Part shown: positions 1 to 10,782 of the stretch, one piece after another | Position numbering within the stretch: the stretch's first letter is position 1 | Layout: each line of letters begins with the position of its first letter | Assembly (NCBI GenBank): GCA_021613335.1 | Contig: JAJTWR010000044.1 | Coordinates: 1,485,501-1,549,500 of the forward strand | DNA: 64,000 bases | Origin: Whitmania pigra | Lineage: Eukaryota; Annelida; Clitellata; Hirudinida; Haemopidae | Direction of reading: 5' to 3' | The notes under the pieces: model-generated | Databases searched by the model: none | The model's input: only the letters and a program-made list of their open reading frames with translations | Told to the model about the DNA's origin: nothing | Program-made: the position numbers and the translations under genes

Positions 1-1543
1 ATATCAACATATAATTTTTGAAAACTTCATGAGCTTTATTTTTTATTAAACTGTTACTAATGTTCCCCACATCATTAGAAACTTATCTCCTTTATCAATA
101 TATCTTGCAAATAGATTTCAAAACCACAAGAACCAATAATATAATTACAAGATAAGATTAAGTAATAATCATTGAGTTAATGAATTATTTTAGGTTATGA
201 CTAAAGCAGTAAGAATTTTTTCAAGATGTATTATACTAGATACATTTTATTAATTCAATGTTAATTAATTTCAAGACAAATAGCTATCGTTAAACTAAAT
301 TGAATATCTGCATTCCAGTTTCCAGAGGCCTAAATTGACTTTAGTCTTGTAATTCAAAGAAAATATCAAATGTCACAGCAAAATTTCTGAAAATATTAAG
401 ATATTTTGTAAAGCCTAAGAATATTTATTAAAGGTTGCTAGAATAATAACTTCATTCAGTGCATTAATGAAAATTTAAAATTTCAAAAAGTTCCTTCGCA
501 TTTCCATTGGCAAATATGATAAAACTTTGATTATAATAAAACAAAAATAGCTTTTACAGACCACTGGAGCAGCCCAATATGACCAAAACTGCCGCAATAT
601 AGAATCCTTTCGAGTTTTTAGAATGCATAAGAGTTTACGAAAAAACAGCAGCGAACGACATTAGTCTTCGAATTCAAATAAACAAAAGATTAAAATTGAA
701 CTGAGTGACTATATGTTCTCCAAACGTTTTGACGCTGTTTATCAAATTAAATTACAGGCTCAATCCCAACGAAGGATAATGTAGCAATCATTAGTGAAGC
801 GCATTAATATCTTGTGATTTCGAGTTGTTCCTGCGCTTATAAGGATCAGTTCTTATACGATTTTTAAAAAATTGAGTATGCATAATTGACATATCTTTTC
901 CTGAGATAGATTGATATGAAGGAGACAACATACTCTTCAAAAGCAAAGGATATGTCATGCATGGATTCAAAATGAGTACTCTTCGCAAGCTCAGGAACAA
1001 TAAGGTGCTTCCACTATTCAGATTCTCAAAAAAATTATCTAAACCAATCTGCCTGGTTGTTCAACATCTATTCATTTTCATATTTGGTTGTATTGTGATT
1101 AACAAAAATGCGTTCATTTTGAAGACTACCTTGTTTTCTTAGAATTAATAAGCTGGGGCATTTATATCTATAAATATTTTTGGCACGATGTCAGAGAGCC
1201 CCAAAAACATTTGTTAAAATGAATGTCGGAGGCGGTTCTTGGCTGCCATTTCCTCTTATCGCAGGAGAGTATACGATAAGTGGAGGAAGAAGAAAGAAGT
1301 TAGAGAGAGTTTCAAGAATCAAGCCAAAGAACAGAAAGAAAGAGATACAGTTTTTGATGTGCTCATTCAAGTCATAGAGGGAAGAAAAGAGGTGACTGCA
1401 GTGTCCTCGCGGAGCAAGGAGAGCAGAATACTTTCTACCAACTTTCGGATAGAGGAGTCAAGAACATGGTAATAAATGATTCACTATTTAAGATGTTTGA
1501 CGGCGCAACTAGGCTCTGAGTCCTTCAAATACGTAAAACTAAT
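1..1543. other. AT-rich stretch without a supported gene
   Basis: I see no convincing exon, repeat array or RNA gene here. Two short overlapping open frames at 1180-1472 have a basic, charged composition but match nothing I recognise. They could be 5' flank of the transposon copy that begins near 1544. Confidence 0.4.
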
Positions 1544-2542
1544 ATGTTTGTAAAGCGCATAACATGTTATATGTATTGCCGATTTAAAGACTGCCACTTT
1601 AGGTGCGTACTAGATGAATATGGATTTATTTCAGTTTTCTCTAATATTAAAACCCATAAACATGACGTGTTATTGACCACATATTTTAATTGTGCAAATC
1701 GGGTTGAATTTGTTCAAAAGGTGAAACATTTAGGCTGCCATAAATTGTGCAACGAGTTGATTTTTGAATTGCATTTCGATAAATTGAGGGAGGGTAATGT
1801 TGAAGGATTACCTTCTGTAGATGTATTAAAGCAAATGAGTTCTGAGAGCCATCGGGACAAAGTCCTTGATATGGACGACAGAAAGGATATTGAAATGAGA
1901 TTTGATCTTTACGAAAAAAAACCCTTTCATTCAACATTTTAAAAGTCTTCCTGATCATGGCTTTCGGGTCCTTCTTTGAAATTGCTTACAATCTGCTCGA
2001 GCAGCAGAAGGTGATCTTCTTCCCACCTTGCATTTCGATGCCACAGGTGCTGTCGTGAGGCCTTTGAATAGTGTACATAAAAGAATTCTTATATACCGGA
2101 GCTTTTAAATTTGTCAAGTCCATTTTCCGGCGTTTCATTTCTTATCGACGGACTCAGCCAAGGGAATAATGAATGTTTTAGTTTCTTACAAAATAGAACT
2201 CATGATGGAAGTCGATAAATGGCCTGTGTTTTCTTCTTTTGTGACAAATTATTGTTTTGCCTCAATAATTGCCTTAATGAGGATTTTCAGTGACACGTCA
2301 GTAACTGAGTACATACAGCACATGTGTTCACGATTTGTCTTCCTGGAAAAGGATACAAGATATGTTCACGTGCTACAGTTGTCACATTACGTAAAGATAG
2401 TACTTAGTTATGTGAATAAGTACACCAAGTCCAAGAACACGTAGGATCTTTATACTTCTGGAACATTCTTGACTCACCTTCCTTCAAAGAAGCAGATAGG
2501 AAGGTGAATGCCTTCTTACATGTATTGCGTATTGCATTTAGA

Positions 2543-2604
2543 TGGATGAATGGATGGATGGACAGACGGACGGACAGATGGATGGACGGACGGATAGATG
2601 GACG
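2543..2604 (+). repeat. TGGA/CGGA microsatellite
   Basis: An impure tetranucleotide array (TGGA, CGGA, CAGA variants) sits between the D2 region and the Glu region of MULE copy 1. The second copy has coding sequence at the corresponding place, so the array is a later disruption. Confidence 0.9.
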
Positions 2605-3429
2605 TTTATTAATTTGACAAAGAAGTTGAAGCGGAAATTGAATTAGATCATATAGAAGAAGGGCCTAATTATAAACAGAGTCCCTTTTATCGTAAGTATA
2701 CGCTTTTGGCAAAAACCATCAGGTTAGAACAAACCAATGCACCAGTAGCCGATGAAAATGTATTTAAAAATATTCCTTTTGCTAAAGTTTTCTTAAAGAA
2801 GCATCTTTCTATTATTCCTTTATGGAGCTGTTTTTCTTCTCCAAGGAAAGCACGCATTTCTAACAGTTTGGTTGAAAATGTGTTCAGGGTTGTGAAACAC
2901 CAGTCATTCGAAAATAAAACACATTTGAAGCTAGGCGTGTTTGTCGATCATCTCAAAAATGAGGTTGAGGCCAGATTTTTAGAAATTAAGATGAACTTAC
3001 CCAAAACATATTGCCGGGGGAGAAAAAAAACCCTAGTGCTAAATGGGAACGAAGTAAGGAGAAGGGTTTTTCTTATTTCAATAAATTAAATAACTTGAAG
3101 GCTGTGAACGAACGCCTTAAATTGGATATCCCTTAGGGGCGCCAGCTCAAATCGATGATCTTGAGCAATTCTCTTGTCTTTGACCCTAACTATTATAAGG
3201 GAAATCATTTTAATTCTATGACTCTGGCAAGATCTTCCGATAATATTTTAGTCTTAGAAGATTTCAGGACTTTTTTGAAGAGAACTGGTTATCTAATTTA
3301 GTTATTGATTATATTTGCCTGAATATCCTGAAGGCTCCTGACGTTACCTATATATAGATGTAATGGTCAACCACCATGCCATACGAAATGGCAAATTCGA
3401 AGTAAGTTATTTTACTTCTAGAACAATGT

Positions 3430-3756
3430 GCAGGTATGTAGTCTTTTTACTTCTTATAAACAATGAGACCCATTTCTCATGCCACGTTGTAGATCAAAAA
3501 AGAAATATATTTTTAAGACCCATTGGGTAAAAAAATATTCCCGAGCATAACTTTTTGAAATTTCTTGTTTCAATAGAGCTGCATTGGAATATAGTTAATG
3601 AATAGACGAAATACCACTATGTCAGTAAGAACTACTTTAAACAAATTGACGGCTACAACTGTGGCATATTCCTGCTGGAGCACTTTGACACTTTAGGCAG
3701 CGGTGATGACCCTCTTAATCCTTTCGATCCCAAAGAACGCAGGCATAATTTTTAAA
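3430..3756 (+). pseudogene. Ulp1/C48-like cysteine protease remnant in the MULE
   Basis: Broken frames read THFSCHVVD near 3470, matching the His and Asp positions of the Ulp1 catalytic triad, and KQIDGYNCGIF near 3640-3675, matching the Q..DG..CG block around the catalytic Cys. Frameshifts separate the two blocks. Ulp1-like proteases (SUMO-deconjugating fold, family C48) are known as captured genes in several MULE lineages. Here the protease follows the transposase on the same strand and precedes a PHD-like finger, so the original product may have been one polyprotein or two adjacent genes; the sequence does not decide. Other DG.xCG cysteine proteases are less likely. Confidence 0.6.
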
Positions 3757-3809
3757 ATGTGATCCTGATTTCATCGGACAGCATGGCTGAATGTTGTCTT
3801 TACTGAGAA

Positions 3810-4113
3810 GGACACAGGGAAGCTAAGTGGGTGCAATGTGATATATGCCAGAGGGCGACCCGTCAAAATAGCCCAGCGACAAAATAGCCCCGTCAAAACA
3901 TCCCCGTCAATGTATCTTTATAAAAAAATATTTATACGAGTTGAAGACATTAACCGATAACTTATTTAAAATTTGATTAAATGAAATGAATTTTATGTTT
4001 CGACGGTGCTGTTTTGACGGGGTGCCATGCCAGAGATGGATCCATGAGCAATGCATCTTGAAAAATGGAGTAAAATGTAAAACCATTGACTTTATTTGTT
4101 ATTTTTGTAATGA
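3810..4113 (+). pseudogene. PHD-like zinc finger split by a MITE
   Basis: Upstream of the MITE the frame reads KWVQCDICQR (to 3853). Downstream of it, from 4036, the frame continues with WIHEQC and then two further Cys pairs, ending IDFICYFCNE near 4100. With one copy of the 9-bp target duplication removed, the frame and the C-x2-C ... W-x-H-x2-C ... C-x2-C spacing are continuous, as in a PHD or related treble-clef finger. This dates the MITE insertion as later than the MULE. PHD fingers usually read histone tails; a role in insertion targeting would be a guess. Confidence 0.7.
3854..4026. mobile_element. 173-bp MITE with 9-bp target duplication
   Basis: The element is bounded by the identical direct repeat ATGCCAGAG at 3845-3853 and 4027-4035. 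Its ends are imperfect inverted repeats of about 20 bp: the left end starts GGCGACCCGTCAAAATAGC, and the right end read in reverse starts GGCACCCCGTCAAAACAGC. The interior is AT-rich with no open frame. Extra copies of CCCGTCAAAA follow the left end. Nine-base duplications are typical of Mutator-type transposition, so a MULE-family transposase probably moved it. Confidence 0.9.
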
Positions 4114-4225
4114 ATTCTTTAAATCCTTTAAATAACTTTACTATCTTCTCAGTAAACATGCCGCCTCATGTTTTGCAAAGCTTGTTTTTTTCTCCTGTTC
4201 CACTTTCTACGTCGCCCTCGCCTTG

Positions 4226-6067
4226 TCACACCTTACTTTTGTAAAACGGCCTGAGAGAATCGGCAAGCCCTTGCAATGCACTATGCCTCGGTTCAATTTT
4301 CTCCAGAAAGAGGGTCGCTTTGAGATTGGTAGCACCGCCCAGTATTTCGTGCTTTATGTGGCGGAAATTATTCTCAACAATTGCGTTGGAAAATTTTCTT
4401 TTTCCAGGATTCATAAAAGATGACCAGAGGGGTAATATTGATAGATACTTCACTAGGAAAGTATTGCGCCATTTTAAGTTATAATATGGATTAGCTTTAC
4501 ACCTGGATTGTTGCTGCGACGCGTTTGTCTCTTCGATCAGTATTATTAACTCGTTGTATTTTTTATAATATTTACTTCTCGCATAGAGATTGCTAATACC
4601 TTCTTTGTTGTTCTCGATGGAAAAATCATCAATAATTGCTTCTTCAGGAGCATTTCTGAAGATATTTAAAAATGGAAGGAGGTCAGATGTCCAACATTTT
4701 GCTGATATAACTTTGAGATACGCCTGGATGTACCCATCAGCTTGAGCATAAGTGGTAGCATTGACAATTTTTGAAATTACAGTTATGTTGAAGTTCTTCT
4801 GGTCGTTGCTTGTTGACATCAATTGTACGTCGCGTGATGCCATTTTAATGAAATGTGAGCAACACAAAATGAATATGTGGTCAGCTTGCTTGGCGGATAA
4901 ATTGTTGCAGACGTCGAATGTCCAATTGATGTACCTAAACAGGGACATTCCATTGAAAACTTGGATTAAAGATTGTAAGGAGTCTAAGCAATAACCCGTC
5001 ACAATCGCAGAAAAAATAGGCCAGCATTTGGTATGTTTCTGGACAATGGCCTTGTATCTCCTCAGCGTTGTGTCTAAGAAATCCTGGGAATGTTCGCAGC
5101 TAAGAAAATCGAAACAAGGAATTATCTTCTTTTCGTACGACACTACTCCACTGTAGAGATAAATACTTTGATCCACACCCGCGGGTTTTCGAACTACCGA
5201 TCCAGTACAATCAAAGTGCAATACCGGACAAAGGCCATCCTTTACTCCAATTCCCAAAACAATATTAATTTGTGTGTAATAGAAGTAAAGTACCTGAAAG
5301 GGAATTGCAAAAAATTGAATGAACCTCGTTTTTTTGTCTTTCATTTCTTTCTGGCTTCTATTGCATATAGTCAGGACTTCATTATTCATTATCAGATGGC
5401 GATTAACCCATTCTGCCTTTGCTTTTTTAAGTACGGTGAGAGTGTGAAGTCTAGCGCTATTTCCAGAAGCATGATACACCGTTTCACTATTAGTGAAAAC
5501 TGTGACGACATGTTGCGTTACAATGACAATAAAATGTCTACACTGCTTATGCTTGCACACAAAATACCATCGCCATCTGCTTTCACTTTTTTTTACTGGG
5601 ACACATGGATTAGAAACGACCTCCAACATTTTACGCACCGTCTCGTTCTTTTCTTCTTTAGATCCTGTTTGTAATCCATTCATCTCTTCAGGAAGTAACT
5701 TCCTTGACAATATTTGTAAATTACAAGCTCTGAAAGATGGTGTTGAAATTTGGACTGTGTCTACCTTCATTTCTACAACTGCCTCAGGAATTCTTTGAGG
5801 AACCTCCCACTCAGAGTTGGTACACGATATGCTGCTTAATAGTCTGTCCCCAAACAATGCTTGTACTCTTCCATCATCACGCTTCCAATTGCTATAATAT
5901 TTTTTCCTGGCATTTAAAGTGTTCTCCACTCCCATTGCTTCACACAACTTTCCATAGAGACCGTCGCCTTTAGTGTAAGTGGCCTTGTTTATGATATCTA
6001 CGTTTCTCTCTAAAGTTAACAAAGCTGATACAAATGATGAAGGATCGAACTTAGCTCTGGATGCCAT
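4226..6067 (-). CDS. MULE-type transposase, copy 2 (613 aa, probably inactive)
   Basis: A long single-exon frame with no stop. Residues 164-208 form a FLYWCH-like finger (RWRWYFVC...C...H...H). LHFDCTG at 281-287 supplies the first catalytic Asp (D286). The second-Asp region reads IVTGYC at 355-360, with Gly where Asp is expected. C-C-S-H at 402-405 fits the conserved C/H block, and NAIVENNF around E565 supplies the Glu. The homology to copy 1 stops near residue 592; the last 20 residues look unrelated, so the C-terminal protease and PHD parts are missing. It lies tail-to-tail with copy 1. The missing second Asp suggests it cannot transpose, although the frame is intact. Domestication is possible but unsupported. 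Confidence 0.75.
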   Translation of the reverse strand: MASRAKFDPSSFVSALLTLERNVDIINKATYTKGDGLYGKLCEAMGVENTLNARKKYYSNWKRDDGRVQALFGDRLLSSISCTNSEWEVPQRIPEAVVEMKVDTVQISTPSFRACNLQILSRKLLPEEMNGLQTGSKEEKNETVRKMLEVVSNPCVPVKKSESRWRWYFVCKHKQCRHFIVIVTQHVVTVFTNSETVYHASGNSARLHTLTVLKKAKAEWVNRHLIMNNEVLTICNRSQKEMKDKKTRFIQFFAIPFQVLYFYYTQINIVLGIGVKDGLCPVLHFDCTGSVVRKPAGVDQSIYLYSGVVSYEKKIIPCFDFLSCEHSQDFLDTTLRRYKAIVQKHTKCWPIFSAIVTGYCLDSLQSLIQVFNGMSLFRYINWTFDVCNNLSAKQADHIFILCCSHFIKMASRDVQLMSTSNDQKNFNITVISKIVNATTYAQADGYIQAYLKVISAKCWTSDLLPFLNIFRNAPEEAIIDDFSIENNKEGISNLYARSKYYKKYNELIILIEETNASQQQSRCKANPYYNLKWRNTFLVKYLSILPLWSSFMNPGKRKFSNAIVENNFRHIKHEILGGATNLKATLFLEKIEPRHSALQGLADSLRPFYKSKV

Positions 6068-6270
6068 TTTAATTGACTGGGATTAGTGTAAAGCGGATAG
6101 AATACAAATGAAGTGCAGCTGCTCGAGGTGATTGTACCAAATTATACCAAACGTGTTTGGACTATCTACAACCATTCCTAAAAAGACACTGAATATTAAA
6201 AAATAATTTAAATTTATTATTTATTACTTTTTATAACAATTTTTAAACAGTTTTTTAAAACAGAGTAATA

Positions 6271-6322
6271 ATAATGTTTTATTAACGTCCGTTGCATATC
6301 TAGATGATTAGGACGGGGACGC
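6271..6322 (-). mobile_element. 5'-truncated SINE tail with 15-bp target duplication
   Basis: Read on the minus strand, the segment contains GTCCTAATCATCTAGATATG and CAACGGACGTTAAT, the same 3' tail as the SINE at 21839-21970. It is flanked by the perfect direct repeat TAAAACAGAGTAATA at 6256-6270 and 6323-6337, a clean sign of target-primed insertion of a heavily truncated copy. Confidence 0.85.
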
Positions 6323-6538
6323 TAAAACAGAGTAATATAATTTGACTTATTTATATATATCTTACGTGGTTCCCTGACTTTTGCAACAGTCAGGTCACCA
6401 TGTTGTAAATCTATCTAAACAAGAAATCGGTCTTTTTTCAAGCACATTTGCAGTTCATTAGACAACGACCTGATTAACAACTTGACTAGTAGCCTGGCTT
6501 CCTTCTTTTCCGCCACCCGCCACCTTTCCACGCGCTTG

Positions 6539-6738
6539 CCAGGGACGTAATTTGGGATTCCTCGACCCCTCCCTAATTTTACACTAAGCAGTTTTAGACG
6601 CGAAAAAGGTCATCTTCCCATATTTTATGGGGGTTTTCTCCCTCCCTGAAACTTTTTGGCTAAAAGCAAAATAGGTCGCCTCCTCAAGTTATGCAAGGGC
6701 TTGCCCCCTTTTGGAAAAAGCTGAAATGATGTCCCTGG
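6539..6738. mobile_element. 200-bp non-autonomous DNA element, CCAGGGAC ends
   Basis: The left end is CCAGGGACGTAATTT and the right end read in reverse is CCAGGGACATCATTTCAGC, giving inverted repeats of about 15 bp with mismatches. Near-duplicated CGCTTG/CGCTTA flanks may be a 6-bp target duplication. The interior contains the dispersed block GGTCGCCTCCTCAAGTTATG. Related copies lie at 14133-14264 (inverted), 33196-33300, 41075-41160, 42880-42985 and 45595-45700. Confidence 0.65.
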
Positions 6739-7284
6739 CGCTTACTACTAATCGAATTTGGTTTTGCTGTAAAAACATCGGCGACTGCGGTATTATTCAA
6801 CTTTGCTCGGCTTAACTAAAAATCGGTACCATGTCAACACCGGGGTGATTGTAATACACAACACAACGTGCTTAAAATATTTTCATTAAATATTTAATAA
6901 TTTATTAAACCAGCTGCCTAATTATTTATAAAATTAAATTACATAAATTAGTAATTACATAATTAAAGTTATTAAGTGCTTGGCATTCTTTTCGCTTATC
7001 TTTGCAAAACCATATCTCGGCAACATATTTTGGATATCCTAGACGGGTGTTGGAGTCTTCGAGCCGCTGAAAGTACTATTTATAAAAGCTTTCAATTAAA
7101 ATTTTGGTTTTTGTTCCATTTTGTTCTGTGGCTGCAGCTTTCTGGTTTTCTTAATTAAATAATTACAAACGGAACACAAATAATCATAACCCTTATATAA
7201 ATTAATAAATGTGGAATGCATCAGGTTTAACTGTATATAATTTTGTAAATCCCAGTTTAATGATTCAGGCTACAATCCTCTGCA

Positions 7285-7904
7285 ATGAGCTCTGACAAGA
7301 AACCAGTTGACTTAGAACTTAAAAAGGTTGATCACATTAATTTCAGTTGCCTAATTAACTAACAATCATTTCTTTATTTGTTTTACCAGTTGAGAATGAA
7401 TTATTGGTTCTGTGTGCATTGCAGGCATTTCAGGAGCTACAAGTAAAAATGATTTCAACATCCCAACAGCTCAAAGTTTCTGATCTCCAAATTGAACAAC
7501 TTAAGAAGCAGATAACTCATTCACAGTTGGTTGGTAGAGATCTGGAAACATTACCCTCTGAAGCATCCTGCTATAAAAGCATAGGCAGAATGTCAGTAAA
7601 TATAAATGTTTTGTGATTATTCCAAATCTATGCATGACTAACATGTGTTCCTTTAAGGTTTCTGAAAATGCCTTTGACAGAAATTAAGGATGGAATGAGA
7701 AAGGAAATAAAGGAGCATGAAGAGAAGATAAAAAACATTGAAGTTTGTGCATATGTTAAACATCTACTCATACTTCAAAGCGTTATTTCTCAAAACATCA
7801 TGTTTTTGCAGGGCACTAAGTCATATTTGGAAAGAACTTTGAAGGAGAGTGAAGAGAATTTGAGAGAAATGGTCATAGCAAAGCAGAGAGAGCAAATTCG
7901 TTAA
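7285..7904 (+). CDS. PFDN1: prefoldin subunit 1
   Basis: Four exons: 7285-7326, 7425-7591, 7658-7742, 7812-7904. All junctions fit GT-AG and keep the frame, giving about 129 residues, close to the usual 120-125. The N-terminus reads PVDLELKKAF, then QLKVSDLQIEQL, the IGRMF block before the hairpin, and KSYLERTLKESEENLREM in the C-terminal helix; these are characteristic of the beta-type prefoldin subunit 1. The protein is two long helices joined by a beta hairpin. It assembles into the hexameric prefoldin chaperone, which hands unfolded actin and tubulin to CCT in the cytosol. The gene is convergent with DMAP1. I chose this ATG because it is directly followed by the conserved start of the protein. 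Confidence 0.93.
7327..7424 (+). other. PFDN1 intron 1
   Basis: 98-bp GT-AG intron in phase 0, between the codons for KK and AF of the conserved N-terminus. The other two PFDN1 introns are 66 and 69 bp, showing how compact introns can be in this genome. Confidence 0.85.
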
Positions 7905-8294
7905 GCATTAAATTCGGTCCGAGCTGCTCATCTGTTAAAAAATTTTCTTTGGTGTCGATGTCCTTGATTTAAATTTGCAAACATAAACAAACAAGTTATT
8001 TTCAAAACAAGAAAAACATTTATCAATGTTTTTTTTTCTTAGAAATTGTGGCTGGCTTGAGCAGTGAAGGGTTTTGGGAACTCAATTTGCAACTGTTGAT
8101 TAGATAGCCTGTAAAAGGGTGACTCTCTTTAAATTATTTGGGCTTTCATTTCCTGTGATGCTGCCAAAATTGTGTTGCAGGCCGGATGCAAAGCATAGAA
8201 AGCAAATAATTTATGAAACAATATTCTTATGAAAAACATCTTGCTTGTGGTTCTGCTAAAAGGAGCAAAGTTGATCAACTTCTAAAAAATCTAG

Positions 8295-8300
8295 TTTATT
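8295..8300 (-). promoter_or_regulatory. candidate polyadenylation signal of DMAP1
   Basis: AATAAA on the minus strand about 135 bases beyond the DMAP1 stop codon. It is the first such hexamer I noticed in the 3' flank. Confidence 0.5.
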
Positions 8301-8433
8301 GAACTTAGTTACAGTTTGCTCGATCAGCTGCCGATCCAAATTAACTTTCATTGGGAAACGTCCATTGACTCGTTCCCCACTGTAAATTCAGGTTTGGAGT
8401 TATCAAAATCAGCAATCTGTAAAAATGACACAA

Positions 8434-10782
8434 TCATGAAACTGTGTAAGATTGATTGGAATGTGCTTCGTTGACCTTTCCAGGAGCCAAAGTTTCGTAT
8501 CTGTGTCTCAGAGTTTGGAGTTCATATTCGCAGTTTGTGAGTGCAAGCTTCAATTCATACAATAGCACCATGTCTTGTCGTAATTCATTGAAATCAGTGA
8601 CAATTTCCTGGGTTGGTGTTGGGTTTGCATCTGAAATTTTAAATCAAGTATTTTAAATAATTTTCCAAATCACAGTAAAAACCAGTAAAATTACCTATTC
8701 CGAATTCTTCCAACATCTGTTCAATGGCTTTTGTTTTTTTCTGACCAAGGGAGATTGGAAGCTTCATCTAAGTAATTAATTAGATCAATTAGATTTGCAA
8801 TGCTAATTTAATAATAATGAAAGGAAGCACAGGCTAAAGCATTAAAATTCCTGAATGGATCAAAAGTTTGATTGACTATTGTTTCACCTTTTGACTTCTG
8901 AGGTAAACTCCAGATTGTTTGAGGTCAGGGAACTTAATGCTTGTTGTTTCAAGAGAAAACTGCAGAAAAGAATATGATTAGATGCAATCAAAGGGACTCA
9001 AGTCAGCATCTACTTACAGAATTATCACGTGCTTTGTGTGGCAAAACTTTCTTTGACATTTTACGCTCGGTTCTCCTGCCGTCGGAGTTGTTGTCGGCTG
9101 CCGTGATCAACTTCTGCAGATCAAGTGCCTTCTTTTCTCTCTCTTTCTTTCTTTGTTCAATCTTCTTCAACTCTTGAACCAATCTTTCCTCTTCTTCAAT
9201 CTAGGATGAAGATATTTACCAATTGGATCAGCAGGTAACAAATGGTCACAATAACATTGGTCGACCAACTTCTTCTTCTGTTCTGTGGAAGAGCTTTTCT
9301 AACTGTTCTTTCCTTCGTCTTTCGTGGTTGGCATCAAAACATCTAATTTTCTGATCAAGACTTGGGTTTCTTAACTGTTTAGGAACAAAATAAACTTAAA
9401 ATACCCCTCGCACTATAATCTCCAAATTTATTTACCTTTGTGAGGATTTTACAAATGTTATAATATCTCTCTTTTAAGTCCTCCATAGATCTCTGCTTTG
9501 GAAATTTAATCGAGTCCCACCTGTCCTGAATGATCACAAATCTAATAAAAAAACATTGTATTTTCATAAAAATAATGAAGTATGAAATGACCACATAATT
9601 ATCAACAAAAGACTGCACACCTCAAGTCAAAACGTCTACACAGCTCAAGTAGGTGATCTGTTTCTTGCTTGGTCCAGTTTGAGCAGAGAAGATGTTGTTG
9701 ATATTCGAGGTCGGAATAAGTGGGTACATCAATAACTTTGTTGAATCTGACAAAAGGATATTCAAGGCCTTCATCTGCCACTCTCCTCCAATGATGAAAT
9801 ACTGCCCCATCCTGTTCATAAAGACAATTAAACTTTCTGTAACTCATCAAAATTAAAATACCAAGTTATATTATTCTATAAATTCAAATATTTTGTAACC
9901 AGAATGCTTTAATATAAATTTAACCTTTCTTGCAGGGTTTGTGAACGGGGTCCATCTCCAAGGCCGTACTTTGCTTCTGCCGATCTTTGCCTTCATCTGC
10001 TTGTATCCCAGGTTGCTGTCTGTTGGAAAAATGGGAGGAGCATCTCTAGGGAGAAAAAAATCAACAATGGGTTTTTGCGGTGAACTTTCTCTTATTTCCA
10101 TCTGTCAGTGATAATTACAAGCACATATAGTAAGCAAATGTTACAAACTTGTTGTCAGTCCACAGCAGGCCCCATAACTCCCTGTGCATTCCTTCGGGTC
10201 TCTTGATATTGGCCTCTGTTTTCTTTGCTTTTTTCTAAGTTATTATAAACAGAGACTATTTGATAATAATTAAAGATGATAGAGGAATCTCAATTATAGT
10301 TCCTTTATTTGGATAAATAGATTGACATAGGTATAAGAAAAAACTATTTTCTAGAAATTGATTTGGTGGAAAATTTATCGCTTAATGTGAAGTCACATTT
10401 ATTCACCCATATGTTATAAATTTATGGGTACTTAGTTTTGTCATGTTGCAAACAACATGTAAAACACTAAAAATAATCACTTTGGTACCTAAGGGTGCCT
10501 TTTTTGGAAATATTTAGAAATTGCATTCATACTATTCAAAAACTGTTGTTATTCCCAAAGCCATGCAAATTTTAATCATTGTAAAGAAGAAAACAGCAAA
10601 TACAGAAATGTTGTAAGAGGTTTCATTTCAAAGTAGAACTTCATTTGATTACAGAGAAATGCCAATATAAGTCAACTCACTTTTTTATTTTCACCAAAAA
10701 GCGTCTCCCTGGTTATAGTTTCCTCCTTTTCTTCTGGAAGATCTAAATCCAAGATATCCCTCAAATCGCTTCCCGTGGCCAT
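8434..10782 (-). CDS. DMAP1: DNA methyltransferase 1-associated protein 1 (SWC4 family)
   Basis: Ten exons in transcript order: 10782-10681, 10234-10149, 10045-9925, 9811-9621, 9541-9436, 9374-9270, 9200-9018, 8959-8888, 8767-8695, 8630-8434. The N-terminus MATGSDLRDIL is near-identical to animal DMAP1. KRPEGMHRELW, KVRPWRWTPFTNPARK, the HWRR...YPFVRFNK block and the SANT/Myb-like segment with WTKQETDHLLELCRRFDLR and RSMEDLKERYYNIC follow in order. The C-terminal half is a basic coiled coil ending with ELQTLRHRYETL. DMAP1 is a nuclear subunit of the NuA4/TIP60 and SRCAP/SWR1 chromatin complexes. The gene appears intact; the 9270 donor (GTTGGT) is the least certain junction. Confidence 0.95.

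Larger units (their letters stand above)
1544..4180 (+). pseudogene. MULE-type transposase, copy 1 (broken)
   Basis: This is a decayed Mutator-like DNA transposon open to the right. Successive frames show a FLYWCH-like zinc finger (1560-1670, C..C...H.H pattern), then HFDATG around 2030-2050 holding the first catalytic Asp, a VTNYC segment near 2240 where the second Asp is expected, and NSLVENVF near 2860-2885 holding the catalytic Glu. Each segment aligns by eye with the open copy at 4226-6067 on the other strand. The frame is broken several times, and a tetranucleotide microsatellite interrupts it at 2543-2604. Downstream come a Ulp1-like protease region and a PHD-like finger, which the second copy lacks. 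FLYWCH fingers and Ulp1 passengers are both known in MULEs. The element is not functional as it stands. Its outer ends were not found. Confidence 0.75.

Noticed and set aside
5090..5674. 194-residue plus-strand gene
   Set aside because: It is the antisense shadow of the MULE transposase frame on the minus strand and shows no motif of its own.
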